Below are positions 32,983 through 42,938 of a stretch of 64,000 nt of DNA, one piece after another. The position numbers were made by a program, and so were the translations under genes. The notes beneath the pieces were generated by a model, which worked only from the letters and a program-made list of their open reading frames with translations, was not told where the DNA came from and made no database searches. The stretch comes from Rhabdornis inornatus (Eukaryota; Chordata; Aves; Passeriformes; Rhabdornithidae), in assembly GCA_013397075.1 (NCBI GenBank), contig VWZS01003952.1, forward strand, positions 33,833 to 97,832. Reading direction: 5' to 3'. Positions within the stretch are counted from its first letter, which is position 1, and each line of letters opens with the position of its first letter.

Positions 32983-34332
32983 CTGGGCTCAGCTGCCTCC
33001 CCATCCCAAACCAGCACAGCAGGGATGGTGATCCAGGGATTATGGTGATCCAGGGATGGGATTATGGCAGAGTTACAAGCAGGAAGTTTATAGGATTAAA
33101 CACTTTTTGATGCAGCACACACACAGGCAGGAGCCTTTCCAATGTTCCAAGTCCTTCCCCACAACAGCCCCTCTCCTCCTGCCAGGGCTGGCAGGGATTC
33201 AGCTGCAGAAGGGAATTCTTTGTCCCTGCAATGATCAAATCTGGGTGAAGCCACAGCGCTTCCACGACAGCACAAAAACAAGCCCCGTCCATCAGCTCCT
33301 TCCCAGAGCAGCAAGTCAAGTCTTGCTCCCATCAATGTGATTGAATTCCATGGAGCTGCAGCCTTGCAGGGCTGGGGGACAGGGCAGGCTCTGGCAGAGG
33401 GGTGATTGATGTCCAGAGGAGGCAGGAATGCGATGCTAAAGAGAAATCAGACGGATTTACTGAAATTCTCCTCACAGGGAACTGCAGCTCTGCCTCGCTG
33501 GGGACACTGAGTTACTCCAGGGCCACTCGGGGCCAAGGTGGCAGCAAATTCAGTCAATCCAGACAATAAAAACAGTAAATTCTGACCTGCACTGCTCCCC
33601 CCACCACGTGGCAGAGGAACTGTGGCTATTACACCCCCAAAAAAAAGCGGAGAGAGGAGAAAAAACTCCCACAGAAATACCTCACCGAGGATGGGAACCC
33701 ACCCCAGGCCTGGCTTTGTGCTGGAAAACATCTGTGAGCGCTCAGAGCCAGGCTTTAACACCTGCCTGGACACCATTCCCTGCATCCTCAGGCTGCAAAA
33801 GCTGCTCCATAGGGGATAACATGGAGAGGGCAGTGCCAAGCCATGCACGCCCAGGGATCACCATTCCCACTGTTCCCACTATTCCCAGTCTGCATTCCTG
33901 GCTTTGTGCTGCTCTCGTCTCCCTGCTCCTTGGCCTGAGCTCTCCAGGACAGCTCAGATCCCTCCCTGAGGATGGAGCTGGGGAGGTTCCAGAGTTGGAC
34001 ACCACAGCAGGACTCCCACACGTTCCCCAGGGCTGCTCCAGCCCTGCCCTTCCATGCGCTGCTCCCACGGCTCTCAGCTTTCTGGGAAGTGCATCCAGGT
34101 GCTTGGAAGCTCAGGATGCAGCTCAGAGCAGCTCAAGTGGCCTTTGGGCTGAGCAGGGCAGGACAAAGCGAGCTGGGGTCATTTCACACCAATTCACGTT
34201 TCACACGAGCTTCCCACTTGGGCTGAGCCTTGGGAGTGCGGCTGTGGGGAAGAAAAACTGGGATTAACTGCCCTGCCCTGCCCTGCAGGGGGGCAGAGGG
34301 GTGGCACAGCTCTGGGAATCTGCCAGGCTGTC
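32983..34332. other. Unannotated interval
   Basis: No recognised element. A 219-codon plus-strand frame (33608-34267) has no identifiable domain and no convincing splice or start context. Confidence 0.5.
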
Positions 34333-34444
34333 ACCAAAAAAATGAAACCAACCCAGAGCCCAAAATGAAGCTTGGTGGGAAGAGACAATCCCACAAAAGG
34401 AATCCCACAAAAGGATTGGGATCTGAGGCTGGTGAAGGTTTGCA
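34333..34444 (+). repeat. Interspersed repeat piece adjoining CR1 (pair with 32131-32247)
   Basis: It shares ordered blocks with 32131-32247 (CCCAAAATGAAG, ACAATCCCACA, GGATTGGGATCTGAGGCTGG) and likewise runs directly into a sense CR1 3' end. The CCCACAAAAGGAAT block is duplicated. Confidence 0.55.
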
Positions 34445-34615
34445 AGGAGACCGTGAGGCCCTGGCACAGAGGAGCTGTGGCTTCCCCTGGATCCCTGGAA
34501 TTGTTCCAGGCTGGGCAGGGCTTGGAGTAACCTGGGACAGGGGAAGGTGTCCCTGCCCATGGAATGAGAGGAGCTTTGAGTTTCCTTCCATTGAAACCAT
34601 TCCATGATCCTACAA
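34445..34615 (+). mobile_element. CR1 LINE 3' end
   Basis: GAGGCCCTGGCACAGAGGAG, CTGTGGCTTCCCCTGGATCC, AGGTGTCCCTGCCCATGGAA and GAAACCATTCCATGATCC run in sense order. Confidence 0.95.
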
Positions 34616-35169
34616 TTCTTCCACATCAACATGAGGGACAAGCATCCACGCTTTTTTTTTTTTCCCGAATTAATGTGTCTAAACTTCACTAAAACTAATC
34701 CCAGGAACCCCAGCACTCCAGGAACCATCCCTCTCCAAAAGGAAGCCATTATTCCTCGTTTTCCCCACTGGCCCCAGCAGCAGGTTGCTGCTAACTTGTC
34801 CTGAGCCTAAAAATAGTTCTCCTTAAAGGAAATCCAAACCCTGCACTCTCCTCTTTGCCTCACTCCCTAATTAATGGTTTCCAGGTCAGCCCAGCTCTCT
34901 GGGAACATCTGTTTGTTTTCACTCCATCCAAGGAAAGACAGAGCTGACCTGAAAGGGGAATATGAAAAAGGGTTTGGTGTCTGCAGAGCCTCCCTGCCAC
35001 AGACATCCGGATCCTGGGGCTTTGGAGTGGAAAGGAGCATCCACAGAGGCTCATTCCCAACTTCAGTGTGTGTGTCCCTAATTCCCAGAGGGATCTTGAG
35101 CTCCACAGCAACAGGGGGATCACCCACAGCTGCTTTTTAGGAGCATTTTTTCAAAAATACAGAAATAAA
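34616..35169. other. Unannotated interval
   Basis: A T run lies at 34652-34664. Nothing else was recognised. Confidence 0.5.
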
Positions 35170-35370
35170 TGCAATTAATTGAGTTGGATCCATCCAAATC
35201 CAGCTCCCTGCACAGACACCTGAACAACCCCACCCTGTGCATCCCTGAGAGCATTGTCCAAACACTCCTGGAGCTGTGGCCATTCCCTGGGGATCCTGTT
35301 CCACCCTCCTTTCCCTAAAATCCGACCTCAGCCTCCCCTGATGCAGCTCCCTGCCCCTAAAGCCACCTAA
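35170..35370 (-). mobile_element. CR1 LINE 3' end, different subfamily
   Basis: The minus strand reads CTGCATCAGGGGAGGCTGAG, then CCAGGAGTGTTTGGACAATG, CTCTCAGGGATGCACAGGGT and GGGGTTGTTCAGGTGTC. This is the CR1 type ending with the ERLDNALR-like block (here GVFGQCSQ-type spelling) and GGAGTTGGACTCGATGATCC-like sequence. It differs from the GGTTTGGGTTGGAAGG copies elsewhere in the window. Confidence 0.88.
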
Positions 35371-36384
35371 AACCCTTTGGTGGCTTCCTCACATGAGGGA
35401 GTTGCCCTCAGGAATAATTTGAATATTTATCTTCTGCACGTCAGGGAGACTTGAGCAAACCCAGGAGTGGTTTTGTCTTTCAGTTTAAGTGAGGTTTGCA
35501 CGTTTCCAATCCATCTGATGGCAGGACAGGGAATAGTTATCTTGTTTTGATTTGAGAAGAGGCAGGAGGCTGGGAAACCTCAATTTTGTCACACAGGAAC
35601 CCCCCTATGCCACATTCCCTTGGCTTCCCAGCTCCACAAAACAACAGGAAAAGCTGGGAGATGCAACTGCAGCAGGAATTTGGGAGAGCCACAGGAAAAC
35701 CAGCCCTGAGGATAACAGATGTGTCATTAAAAAAGATGGAAAATCAGGGACAAACTGCTCCTGACAGCAAAGCTGGAGAGGCAAGGAAGAGGCAACGTGA
35801 GGGATGAGCAGGAGGAAGATGGAAGAGAGACATCTCCCAAAAGGGAGTCTCTAAATGAAGAGAGATGGGCAATAAAATGAAAAACAGCAGGGAAAGAGCT
35901 GGAAGATGGAGGAGATGGGAGTGTCCTGGTTTTCCAGACATCCAGGAGCAGAACCTGGCCCCGGGATCCCCCCTGGAATCTGTCAGCACCTCCAGCTCAG
36001 CCATCACTTGTCAGCACAGCCCTGCTGGAGCTCCCAGGCTGTGACAGCACGAGCTCAGCCCAGCTCCAGCTCCAGCTCCAGCCAGGGATGGGATTCCCAC
36101 ATTCCAAGAGGCAGCACTGCCTGGATGGGGAGGTGCTGACAGGAATGAAGCAATCCCTCCAATCCTCCTCGGAGCACTGAGGCTGTGGGTGACAGCACCT
36201 GCAGGGACCCTCGGTGGCTTCTCCAGCCGGGATTGCTGCTGGCCAGGTGGGAATGGCAGAGCCGAGTGTCCCAGTGTCCCACTGCACCCTGCACTGCCCA
36301 TTCCAGGCTCTGCCAGCACTGGGACACAGCCAGCACCGTGCTCCAGCCTGTCCCACACCACATCATCCCATGGAGTGCTCTCGT
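35371..36384. other. Unannotated interval
   Basis: A short CCAGCT tandem lies at 36059-36082. No gene or element was recognised. Confidence 0.5.
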
Positions 36385-36450
36385 GGAGCAGCCACTGTGG
36401 GAAGTGTCCCTGGATTGAGATCGCCCCCAACCCATCCTGTGATTCTGTTC
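36385..36450 (+). mobile_element. Possible CR1 3' remnant
   Basis: GGAAGTGTCCCTGGATTGAG followed by CCCCCAACCCATCCTGTGATTC resembles a deleted CR1 terminus. It is too short and diverged for certainty. Confidence 0.4.
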
Positions 36451-36471
36451 CAGAACTCTTCCAATTCCAGA

Positions 36472-36476
36472 TCAGC
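36472..36476. other. Target-site duplication of LTR copy B, left
   Basis: TCAGC, repeated exactly at 37627-37631. Confidence 0.9.
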
Positions 36477-37626
36477 TGTCCCGGGCTGCAATACAGGATG
36501 TGACCAGGAGTATGGATCCTGTCCCCAGCTGTTCAACAGCTGGGGCAGTGATCCTGATCCCTGTGGAGATCTCTGCTGTTCATGTTCCAGCTGTTCAACA
36601 GCTGGGGCAGTGATCCTGATCCCTGTGGAGATCTCTGCTGTTCATGTTCCAGCTGTTCAACAGCTGGGGCAGTGATCCTGATCCCTGTGGAGATCTCTGC
36701 TGTTCATGTTCCAGCTGTTCAACAGCTGGGGCAGTGATCCTGATCCCTGTGGAGATCTCTGCTGTTCATGTTCCAGCTGTTCAACAGCTGGGGCAGTGAT
36801 CCTGATCCCTGTGGAGATCTCTGCTGTTCATGTTCCAGCTGTTCAACAGCTGGGGCAGTGATCCTGATCCCTGTGGAGATCTCTGCTGTTCATGTTCCAG
36901 CTGTTCAACAGCTGGGGCAGTGATCCTGATCCCTGTGGAGATCTCTGCTGTTCATGTTCCAGCTGTTCAACAGCTGGGGCAGTGATCCTGATCCCTGTGG
37001 AGATCTCTGCTGTTCATGTTCCAGCTGTTCAACAGCTGGGGCAGTGTTCTTTATCTTTCCCACAGCCCATCCTCCCTCCAGGAGATATCTCCTGTTCATG
37101 GGCCATGGAGTCCCAGGGCATGGCTGATCCAATTCCATCATCCCATTGGGAGATGCTCCAGCCAGGGGGAGGAGCCAAGCATTTCCTACCCAGATCAAAT
37201 CTGCCATTTGGAACACCAGAGCAGCCTTTTCCCACTGGATCCCAGAGGAAAACCAGAGCCTTGCACATCATCCCTGGAGCTTTGGAGGAAAACTGCACCT
37301 TCTCCAGGAGCACTGCTCCAACAGAAGCACATCTGTCCCTGCAGGAGGATGCAGCCACCATGGAATGGGACTGCACCAACACCCTGCCTGACTGACGGGG
37401 GCAGCTTGGATTCTCACTCTGCCTGTGCTTTGGGTTTGTTCTCTGTCATTCTGTATTTCTATTTTAATTTTCCTTGTAAAGAGCTGTTATTCCCATTCCC
37501 ATATCTTTGCCTGAGAGCCCCTTAATTTCAGAATTACAGTAATTTGGAGGGAGGGGGTTTCCATTCTCCATTTTAAAAAGAAGCTCCTGCCTTTCTTGGC
37601 AGCCACCTGCCTTTCAAACCAGGACA
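36477..37626 (-). mobile_element. Solo LTR of an endogenous retrovirus, copy B
   Basis: This is the longest and most complete copy of the family at 1150 bp. It begins TGTCCCGGGC and ends CCAGGACA on the plus strand, and is flanked by the exact 5-bp duplication TCAGC (36472-36476 and 37627-37631). The LTR 5' end (TGTCCTGGTTTGAAAGGC) is at 37626 on the minus strand. It carries eight full 62-bp repeats and one partial. Its unique part (37044-37557) aligns with copy A (8229-8742) with about a dozen base differences by eye. No internal retroviral sequence is present. Open frames across it mirror those of copy A and are not genes. Confidence 0.95.
36548..37043. repeat. 62-bp VNTR inside LTR copy B, 8 units
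   Basis: Unit starts are at 36548, 36610, 36672, 36734, 36796, 36858, 36920 and 36982, with constant spacing and no difference visible between units. A partial unit at 36525-36547 precedes the array and forms a longer inverted repeat with 11-bp arms (CCCCAGCTGTT / AACAGCTGGGG). Confidence 0.98.
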
Positions 37627-37631
37627 TCAGC

Positions 37632-40070
37632 ACAGATCAATTCCAGATCAATATCATGGAGCAGGAACTTCCAACCCCTCCGCCCAAACCCTGGCAGGGA
37701 TCCTCTTCAGCCCTCAGGAACGCCTTGTTGGAAAAGAGGGGAATTTTATGGATGCATCCCCAGAGCTCCAAGTGCTGCCCTGAAGTGCAACGCCCTGATC
37801 TTTAACTCAATTTAATTGAGTTAATTACCCAGTTAATTGAGGTCTGAATCTGCCCTCCTGGCATTCACAAGAATTGAACCTGGCTGCACTCGAGGACAAA
37901 GTGACCACGGGCAAGGACAGGGATCTGGGAGCAGGCACAGGGAACGAGGATCCGGGAATCAAAGCTTTAATTAAGTCCTAATTCATCCTCCTGACGAGAA
38001 ACTGCAAAAGCACCCGGGATGTGGAGATTGGCTCTGCACTCCCCACCAGGCCAATCCCACAATGAGATTCCCTGGCTGCTTCCAGGGGTGAGGGAAGGTT
38101 ATGTTTGCACTCGGAGTGAAAAGCTCCGGATTTATTTTTCCGCTCAGCAAAAGAAAACCCCAAATAATCCTTGAAGTTCAGGTCAAGCCCAGAGCATGAC
38201 CAATCCCTTCGTTTTGGTTTGGGGCTCCTGATCATTCTTGCCTTTTTGCAGGGAGGTTTGGAGGCTATAAAACATCGCTGGGAAGTGGAAGAGCTGGAAT
38301 ATCGAGCTCTGAAAATGTAGGAACAAAACAATCTTTTTTTTTACAAAAAAGATGAGCTCCCAGTGCCAACTCGGTAAAGAGCTGCAGTCAACCCCAAAAA
38401 TTGCATTTCTCGGCAAATAAACTCCTCATCCTGGAAGAAGTTGCCCAAATCTCTGCAGATTCCAAAAACAAAGCTCCAGGATTTGAGCTCAGCTCAAATC
38501 TCCATCACCACATCCAGGTTTGGATCCTCTCCGAATGTTCCCAAGCCCAGCATGGAAATGTTTTAAGAAGGACTTTGATAAAAGCAATTTAATGGTGTTT
38601 AGCTTTGTTCTTAAGAGGAAAATAAAGAAATAAATGGATCTTTTTCCTTTATTCAGGAAAAACAAAAGTGTAGGAGATGGGAATTTTGCCCTACTGGGTG
38701 CTTAAACTGGTTAAATGATCCATGGAAACATCCCTAAAAAATGCATGGCCCCAGTACCTGGCTGTTCATCTGCCCACATTGTCCTCCCTTTGCCAGCCCA
38801 TTTTGTGGGTTTTCCCAGTGGAAAGAATTGGGGGATTTTTCCAGTGGTGGTTTGACCCAAAAAGCCCCAAGAGATGCCAAAGGCAGACCCAGAGTCCCGC
38901 TTGGGTTTGGTTTGTTCTGGGTGGGTTTTTTTTGGTTTGTTTTTTTTTTTTGTTTTCAAAGTGCTGACAGCAAAATCTTTTCATCTGCTGGGAAAGCAGC
39001 TCATGGGCTCCCATAAAACTGCAAACCCGTGACCCTGGGAATTGAAGTGCTCCAAATTCTGCTCCCTGCAGGCCAAGGCTTTTCCTCTGTTCCCAGAACT
39101 GCTGCTGCTCCAGGAGAGTGGGAGAAGAGGTGAAGCAGCACCCAAAATCCCCCTATTAAACAGCAAAATAAACACTGACAGCACACCTGGCAAAGATCTG
39201 CTCCTGTGGGAAGGGAGACCTCAAGAGGTTGCACATTCCGTGAGGAATAATATCCAAAAATTAACCCCAGCACAACTCCTGCCACCCAAGGATGGCCATG
39301 ACCTGCACACATCAAGTTTTTATCATGGAAACACTGCCCAGAAGGAGCACATCGAATACAGCACTTGCTCCAAACCCCTAAAATTTGAAAAACCAACCAT
39401 TAAACGGGAACAGGAAAAGGTTATAGCTGAGGATTAGATCTTCTGAATGTCAGTGTGAAATATTCCAGTTCTGGGTGGGAAAACCTGCTCAGGGAAACTT
39501 AAATCACACTGAACCAGCTCAGGGCTGAGCAAGAAGCACTCTCAGCTGGAAGCACCGCAGAAATATTCCACTTAACCTGGGTCACTCTGATTTTGCACAT
39601 CCCTGTGAAGGGAGGAGAGATGGCAGAAGATTCCCACTTCAGCAGGAACTGAAGGGAAAAGTTTTCCCAGGAGTTTTGTGCTGCTGCTGCCTCTATAAAA
39701 TCCCCCCACACTGCTCTGCTCCATCCTTCCTTCTCTCCCTTAGCACTTCCTTACTCTTCATCAGCTTTCCCAAGGAACTGAGAGGGGTGAGGCTGGGATA
39801 AAAATCTCCCAGATTTGCCACCACATTCCCAGAAATGTCCTGGGTGTGAGCAGGGCTGCTCCAGCCCCAGCTCCCAAACCTGGCCAGCACGGGATGGGAG
39901 CTCACTCCCTCCTCACACCAAACCTATCCCAAAACTCTGTTAGGTCTGACTCTGTTCTCACTTCCAGCTGAGCCCAGGCTGGGGAAATCCAGATTTCCAT
40001 CAACTGCTCAGCTCTCACCATGGAGAGAGATTGGAGACTGAGCTGAGCTCAATCCCCTTTTCCTGAAGCC
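37632..40070. other. Unannotated interval
   Basis: It contains the short palindrome AACTCAATTTAATTGAGTT at 37804-37822, a T run at 38333-38342 and T-rich tracts near 38927-38952. No gene or named element is supported. Confidence 0.5.
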
Positions 40071-40559
40071 TGTGGGTTGGGAAGGATGAAAATTTAACAG
40101 AAAAGTTTTACAGATGTACAGAAGGTTCTACAGGAATGAAAGCAAGCTTTGACATATAAAAGATGCTTTTAGGGGCAGTTGTTGCTGAAACAGCTGAAAG
40201 AACAAAGGTTTAGCCGAGTTGGAAGGAGTTTTATGACTCAAGTCCAAAGACTAAGTGGCCTTCAAACAAAAGGAAAAGTCTTCTTCACATGAGGCATGTT
40301 TTCTACCAAGCAAAAAGCATAAGCAGACAGAAAGATGTTTTTTACCAAAGCTGAAAAAAAAATTTCCACTACAAAACAAGTCCCAAAGTTTCACATGTAA
40401 CTACTGACTCGGATGGCTGGCTAGAAACGAACATAACATAGTAATTTTAACAGTTTTGATACATTCTGTGTAAATGTAGAAGGTATTGTGTACGATGTTG
40501 ATTGGTTGTTATGTAATAAGATGCACAGCAGAGAAAGAGATGTAATGCTTTGTAATATG

Positions 40560-40569
40560 AATAAAAAGG
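40560..40569 (+). promoter_or_regulatory. TATA-like box of the second LTR
   Basis: AATAAAAAGG lies about 80 bases before the AATAAA signal, the spacing expected between U3 promoter and poly(A) signal in a short-R retroviral LTR. Function is inferred from position only. Confidence 0.5.
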
Positions 40570-40644
40570 GGCTTCAGGACACAGGGCTTGCCCATAGCCA
40601 GCAGCTCGGGGCTCACCCACGACCCTCAGCTGCTGGAAATGTGC

Positions 40645-40650
40645 AATAAA
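40645..40650 (+). promoter_or_regulatory. Polyadenylation signal of the second LTR
   Basis: AATAAA occurs in GTGCAATAAACTGCATTTT, 43 bases before the LTR 3' end. Confidence 0.6.
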
Positions 40651-40693
40651 CTGCATTTTAAGAGCTGGCTGGAGTCTCCATCAGGCTCTTACA

Positions 40694-41926
40694 CCCGTGG
40701 GTGGTTCAGAGACTGGGTTTGACTGGGCTCAGGAACAAGGGGGTGCAGCTGGGAAGTTTGCATCCAGATCTCAACTTGCAGAGAGTTCAAATCCAGGGGG
40801 TTTGGGTCAGATCCGTGCCAAAATTCGATTTCTGGGTGTCAAAAACAACCCACAGGACGTGGAAAAGCCAGGCTAGGCCTGGCATAAATGGAGGAACAGC
40901 ACTGCCCTCCCTGCAGAGAGATCCAAATCCATGCCAGGCCAGCAGGGACGTTGTGCTCTGTGTTCACTGCCACGATTCCAGCGGACACAACACCAGCTGC
41001 TGGCTCCAGAGCAGGCACAATTCCTGATGTGCTTCCCATCCATGGGGGAGCACTGCCAGGACTGCTCTGAATGCACTTGGAGCTGCTATTTTTGTTTTGG
41101 GGGAAGAGCTGCACAACTCCTCTGCTCTCACATCCAAATGGTTTTTTTTTTCCATCCTCCTCCTCCTGTTTTCCCTGGAAGCTGCTCCTGCTCCATCTGT
41201 GCCAGGAGTGGGAGCTGGGAGTGGCAGCTGGGGGCTGCCTGGTACCTGCTGTGCTCTGCCTGCTGCTCCAGGTTTATCCAGAGCCCCTCAGGATTCCCAT
41301 CATTTCACACTCCACAAAGGGTTTTCCAAAAGCTTGGGGGTCAGGGGTGGAGAGTGAGGAAGGAAATGCAAGCTCAGGATGAACAGAACTGAGCACATCT
41401 TGCCCAGAGCAAAGGGTAGAAGAGCTGGGGGCAGCTTTCCAGCAAGAACACAGGAGAAAAGCCAGGAAAAACGGGAAGGACCACAGGAGTTTTCACCCAG
41501 CTCCCAAAGTGATCGAGAACCACAGTGCTGGGAACCTTTGGGTTCAAAGGAGAGGGAGTTACTGCAGGAAAAGGCTCCAGGCAGTGGGATTCTAAAGGAT
41601 TGTATAGGAATATAGCAAGTAGGAATTTTGGGAGTTCTTAAGTGAAATATTGAGGGAAAAGCCTCGAGTTTGGAAGGGCTGTGCAGCCCCTCTTGCTCCA
41701 GAGTTTTTTGTGAAGTTGAACTACCCAGAGCCAAGGCCAAATCCGTCAGCAGGGATCCCCAGGACACACAGCGGGCAGGATTTGGGATCTGCAGGTGCCA
41801 GGTTCCCACAGCCCCCAGGTCCTAAAGGAGAAATTAATGACAGGAACCCGAGGGAAAAGAGCAGGACCAAATCCCATCATCTCACCCCTCTGTAAGGAAC
41901 AGCAGCTGGAGAGCCAGCACTGCCCA
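40694..41926. other. Unannotated interval after the second LTR
   Basis: TGGTTCAGAGACTGGGTT at 40702-40719 partly resembles a tRNA-Glu primer-binding site, so the first few hundred bases could be retroviral leader. No gag-like frame follows. The rest holds no recognised feature except a T run at 41142-41151. Confidence 0.4.
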
Positions 41927-42771
41927 CTCTGATCCCAATCTCCCTGGAAATCTCCCTGGAAATCTCCTCCTCCTGGCCCAGCACTGCCCACTCTGATCCC
42001 AATCTCCCTGAAATCTCCCCCTCTGGTCTGGCACTACCCATTCTGATCCCAATTTTCCTGGAAATCTCCCATTCTGACCCCATCCTCCCTGGAAATCTCC
42101 CCCTCCTGGCCTGGCACTACCTGCTCTGATCCCAATTTCCCTGGAAATCATCTCCCTGGAAATCTCCCCCTTCTTGGCCTGACACTGCCCACTCTGATCC
42201 CAATTTCCTGGAAATCTCCCTGGAAATTTCCCTGCAATCTCCCCGTCTGCCCTGGCACTGCCCCTCTGATCCCAATCTCCCTGGAAATCTCCCTGGAAAT
42301 CTCCTCCTCCTGGCCCAGCACTGCCCACTCTGATCCCAATCTCCCTGAAATCTCCCCCTCTGGTCTGGCACTACCCATTCTGATCCCAATTTTCCTGGAA
42401 ATCTCCCATTCTGACCCCATCCTCCCTGGAAATCTCCCCCTCCTGGCCTGGCACTACCTGCTCTGATCCCAATTTCCCTGGAAATCATCTCCCTGGAAAT
42501 CTCCCCCTTCTTGGCCTGACACTGCCCACTCTGATCCCAATTTCCTGGAAATCTCCCTGGAAATTTCCCTGCAATCTCCCCGTCTGCCCTGGCACTGCCC
42601 CTCTGATCCCAATCTCCTGAAATCTCCCACTCTGATCCCAATTTCCCTGGAAATCTCCCCCTCCCGGCCTGGCACTGCCCCCTCTGATCCCAATTTCCCT
42701 GGAAATCTCCCCATCCCGGCCTGGCACTGCCCCTCTGATCCCAATTTCCCTGGAATCTCCCCCTCCTGGCC
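41927..42771. repeat. Complex minisatellite with a 337-bp higher-order unit
   Basis: Basic units of about 45-55 bp contain CTGATCCCAATTTCCCTGG and GGCCTGGCACTGCCC. A block of seven such units is duplicated head to tail: the diagnostic ATTCTGACCCCATCC lies at 42071 and 42408, 337 bases apart, with near-identical text between. The array then continues into an assembly gap. Minus-strand frames across it (up to 303 codons including gap codons) are artefacts. Confidence 0.95.
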
Positions 42772-42848
42772 NNNNNNNNNNNNNNNNNNNNNNNNNNNNN
42801 NNNNNNNNNNNNNNNNNNNNNNNNNNNNNNNNNNNNNNNNNNNNNNNN
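42772..42848. other. Assembly gap (77 N)
   Basis: The gap lies inside the minisatellite. The same unit type occurs on both sides, so the array length is unknown. Confidence 0.99.
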
Positions 42849-42938
42849 TCTGCTCCCAATTCCCCTGGAACTCCCCCCCTCCCGGCCTGGCACTGCCCCT
42901 CTGATCCCAATTTCCCTGGAATCTCCCCCTCCTGGCCA
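42849..42938. repeat. Minisatellite continuation after the gap
   Basis: Two further units of the CTGATCCCAATTTCCCTGG type end at about 42938, followed by unique sequence. Confidence 0.9.

Larger units (their letters stand above)
40071..40693 (+). mobile_element. LTR of a second endogenous retrovirus family
   Basis: The segment starts TGTGGGTTGG and ends CTCTTACA, with TG...CA termini. It has the internal order of a retroviral LTR: an A-rich U3-like part, a TATA-like AATAAAAAGG at 40560-40569, about 80 bp of R-like sequence, an AATAAA at 40645-40650, and a short U5-like tail. Composition (A-rich, almost no CpG) differs from both flanks. I do not find a clean target-site duplication: AAGCC is on the left and CCCGT on the right. 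The right side could therefore be internal retroviral leader, or the ends could be trimmed. It is unrelated to copies A-C. Confidence 0.75.

Noticed and set aside
36892..37395. Matching open frames of 167 codons in LTR copies A and B
   Set aside because: Conservation between the two reflects the shared LTR, not protein selection. The 62-bp unit is not a multiple of three.
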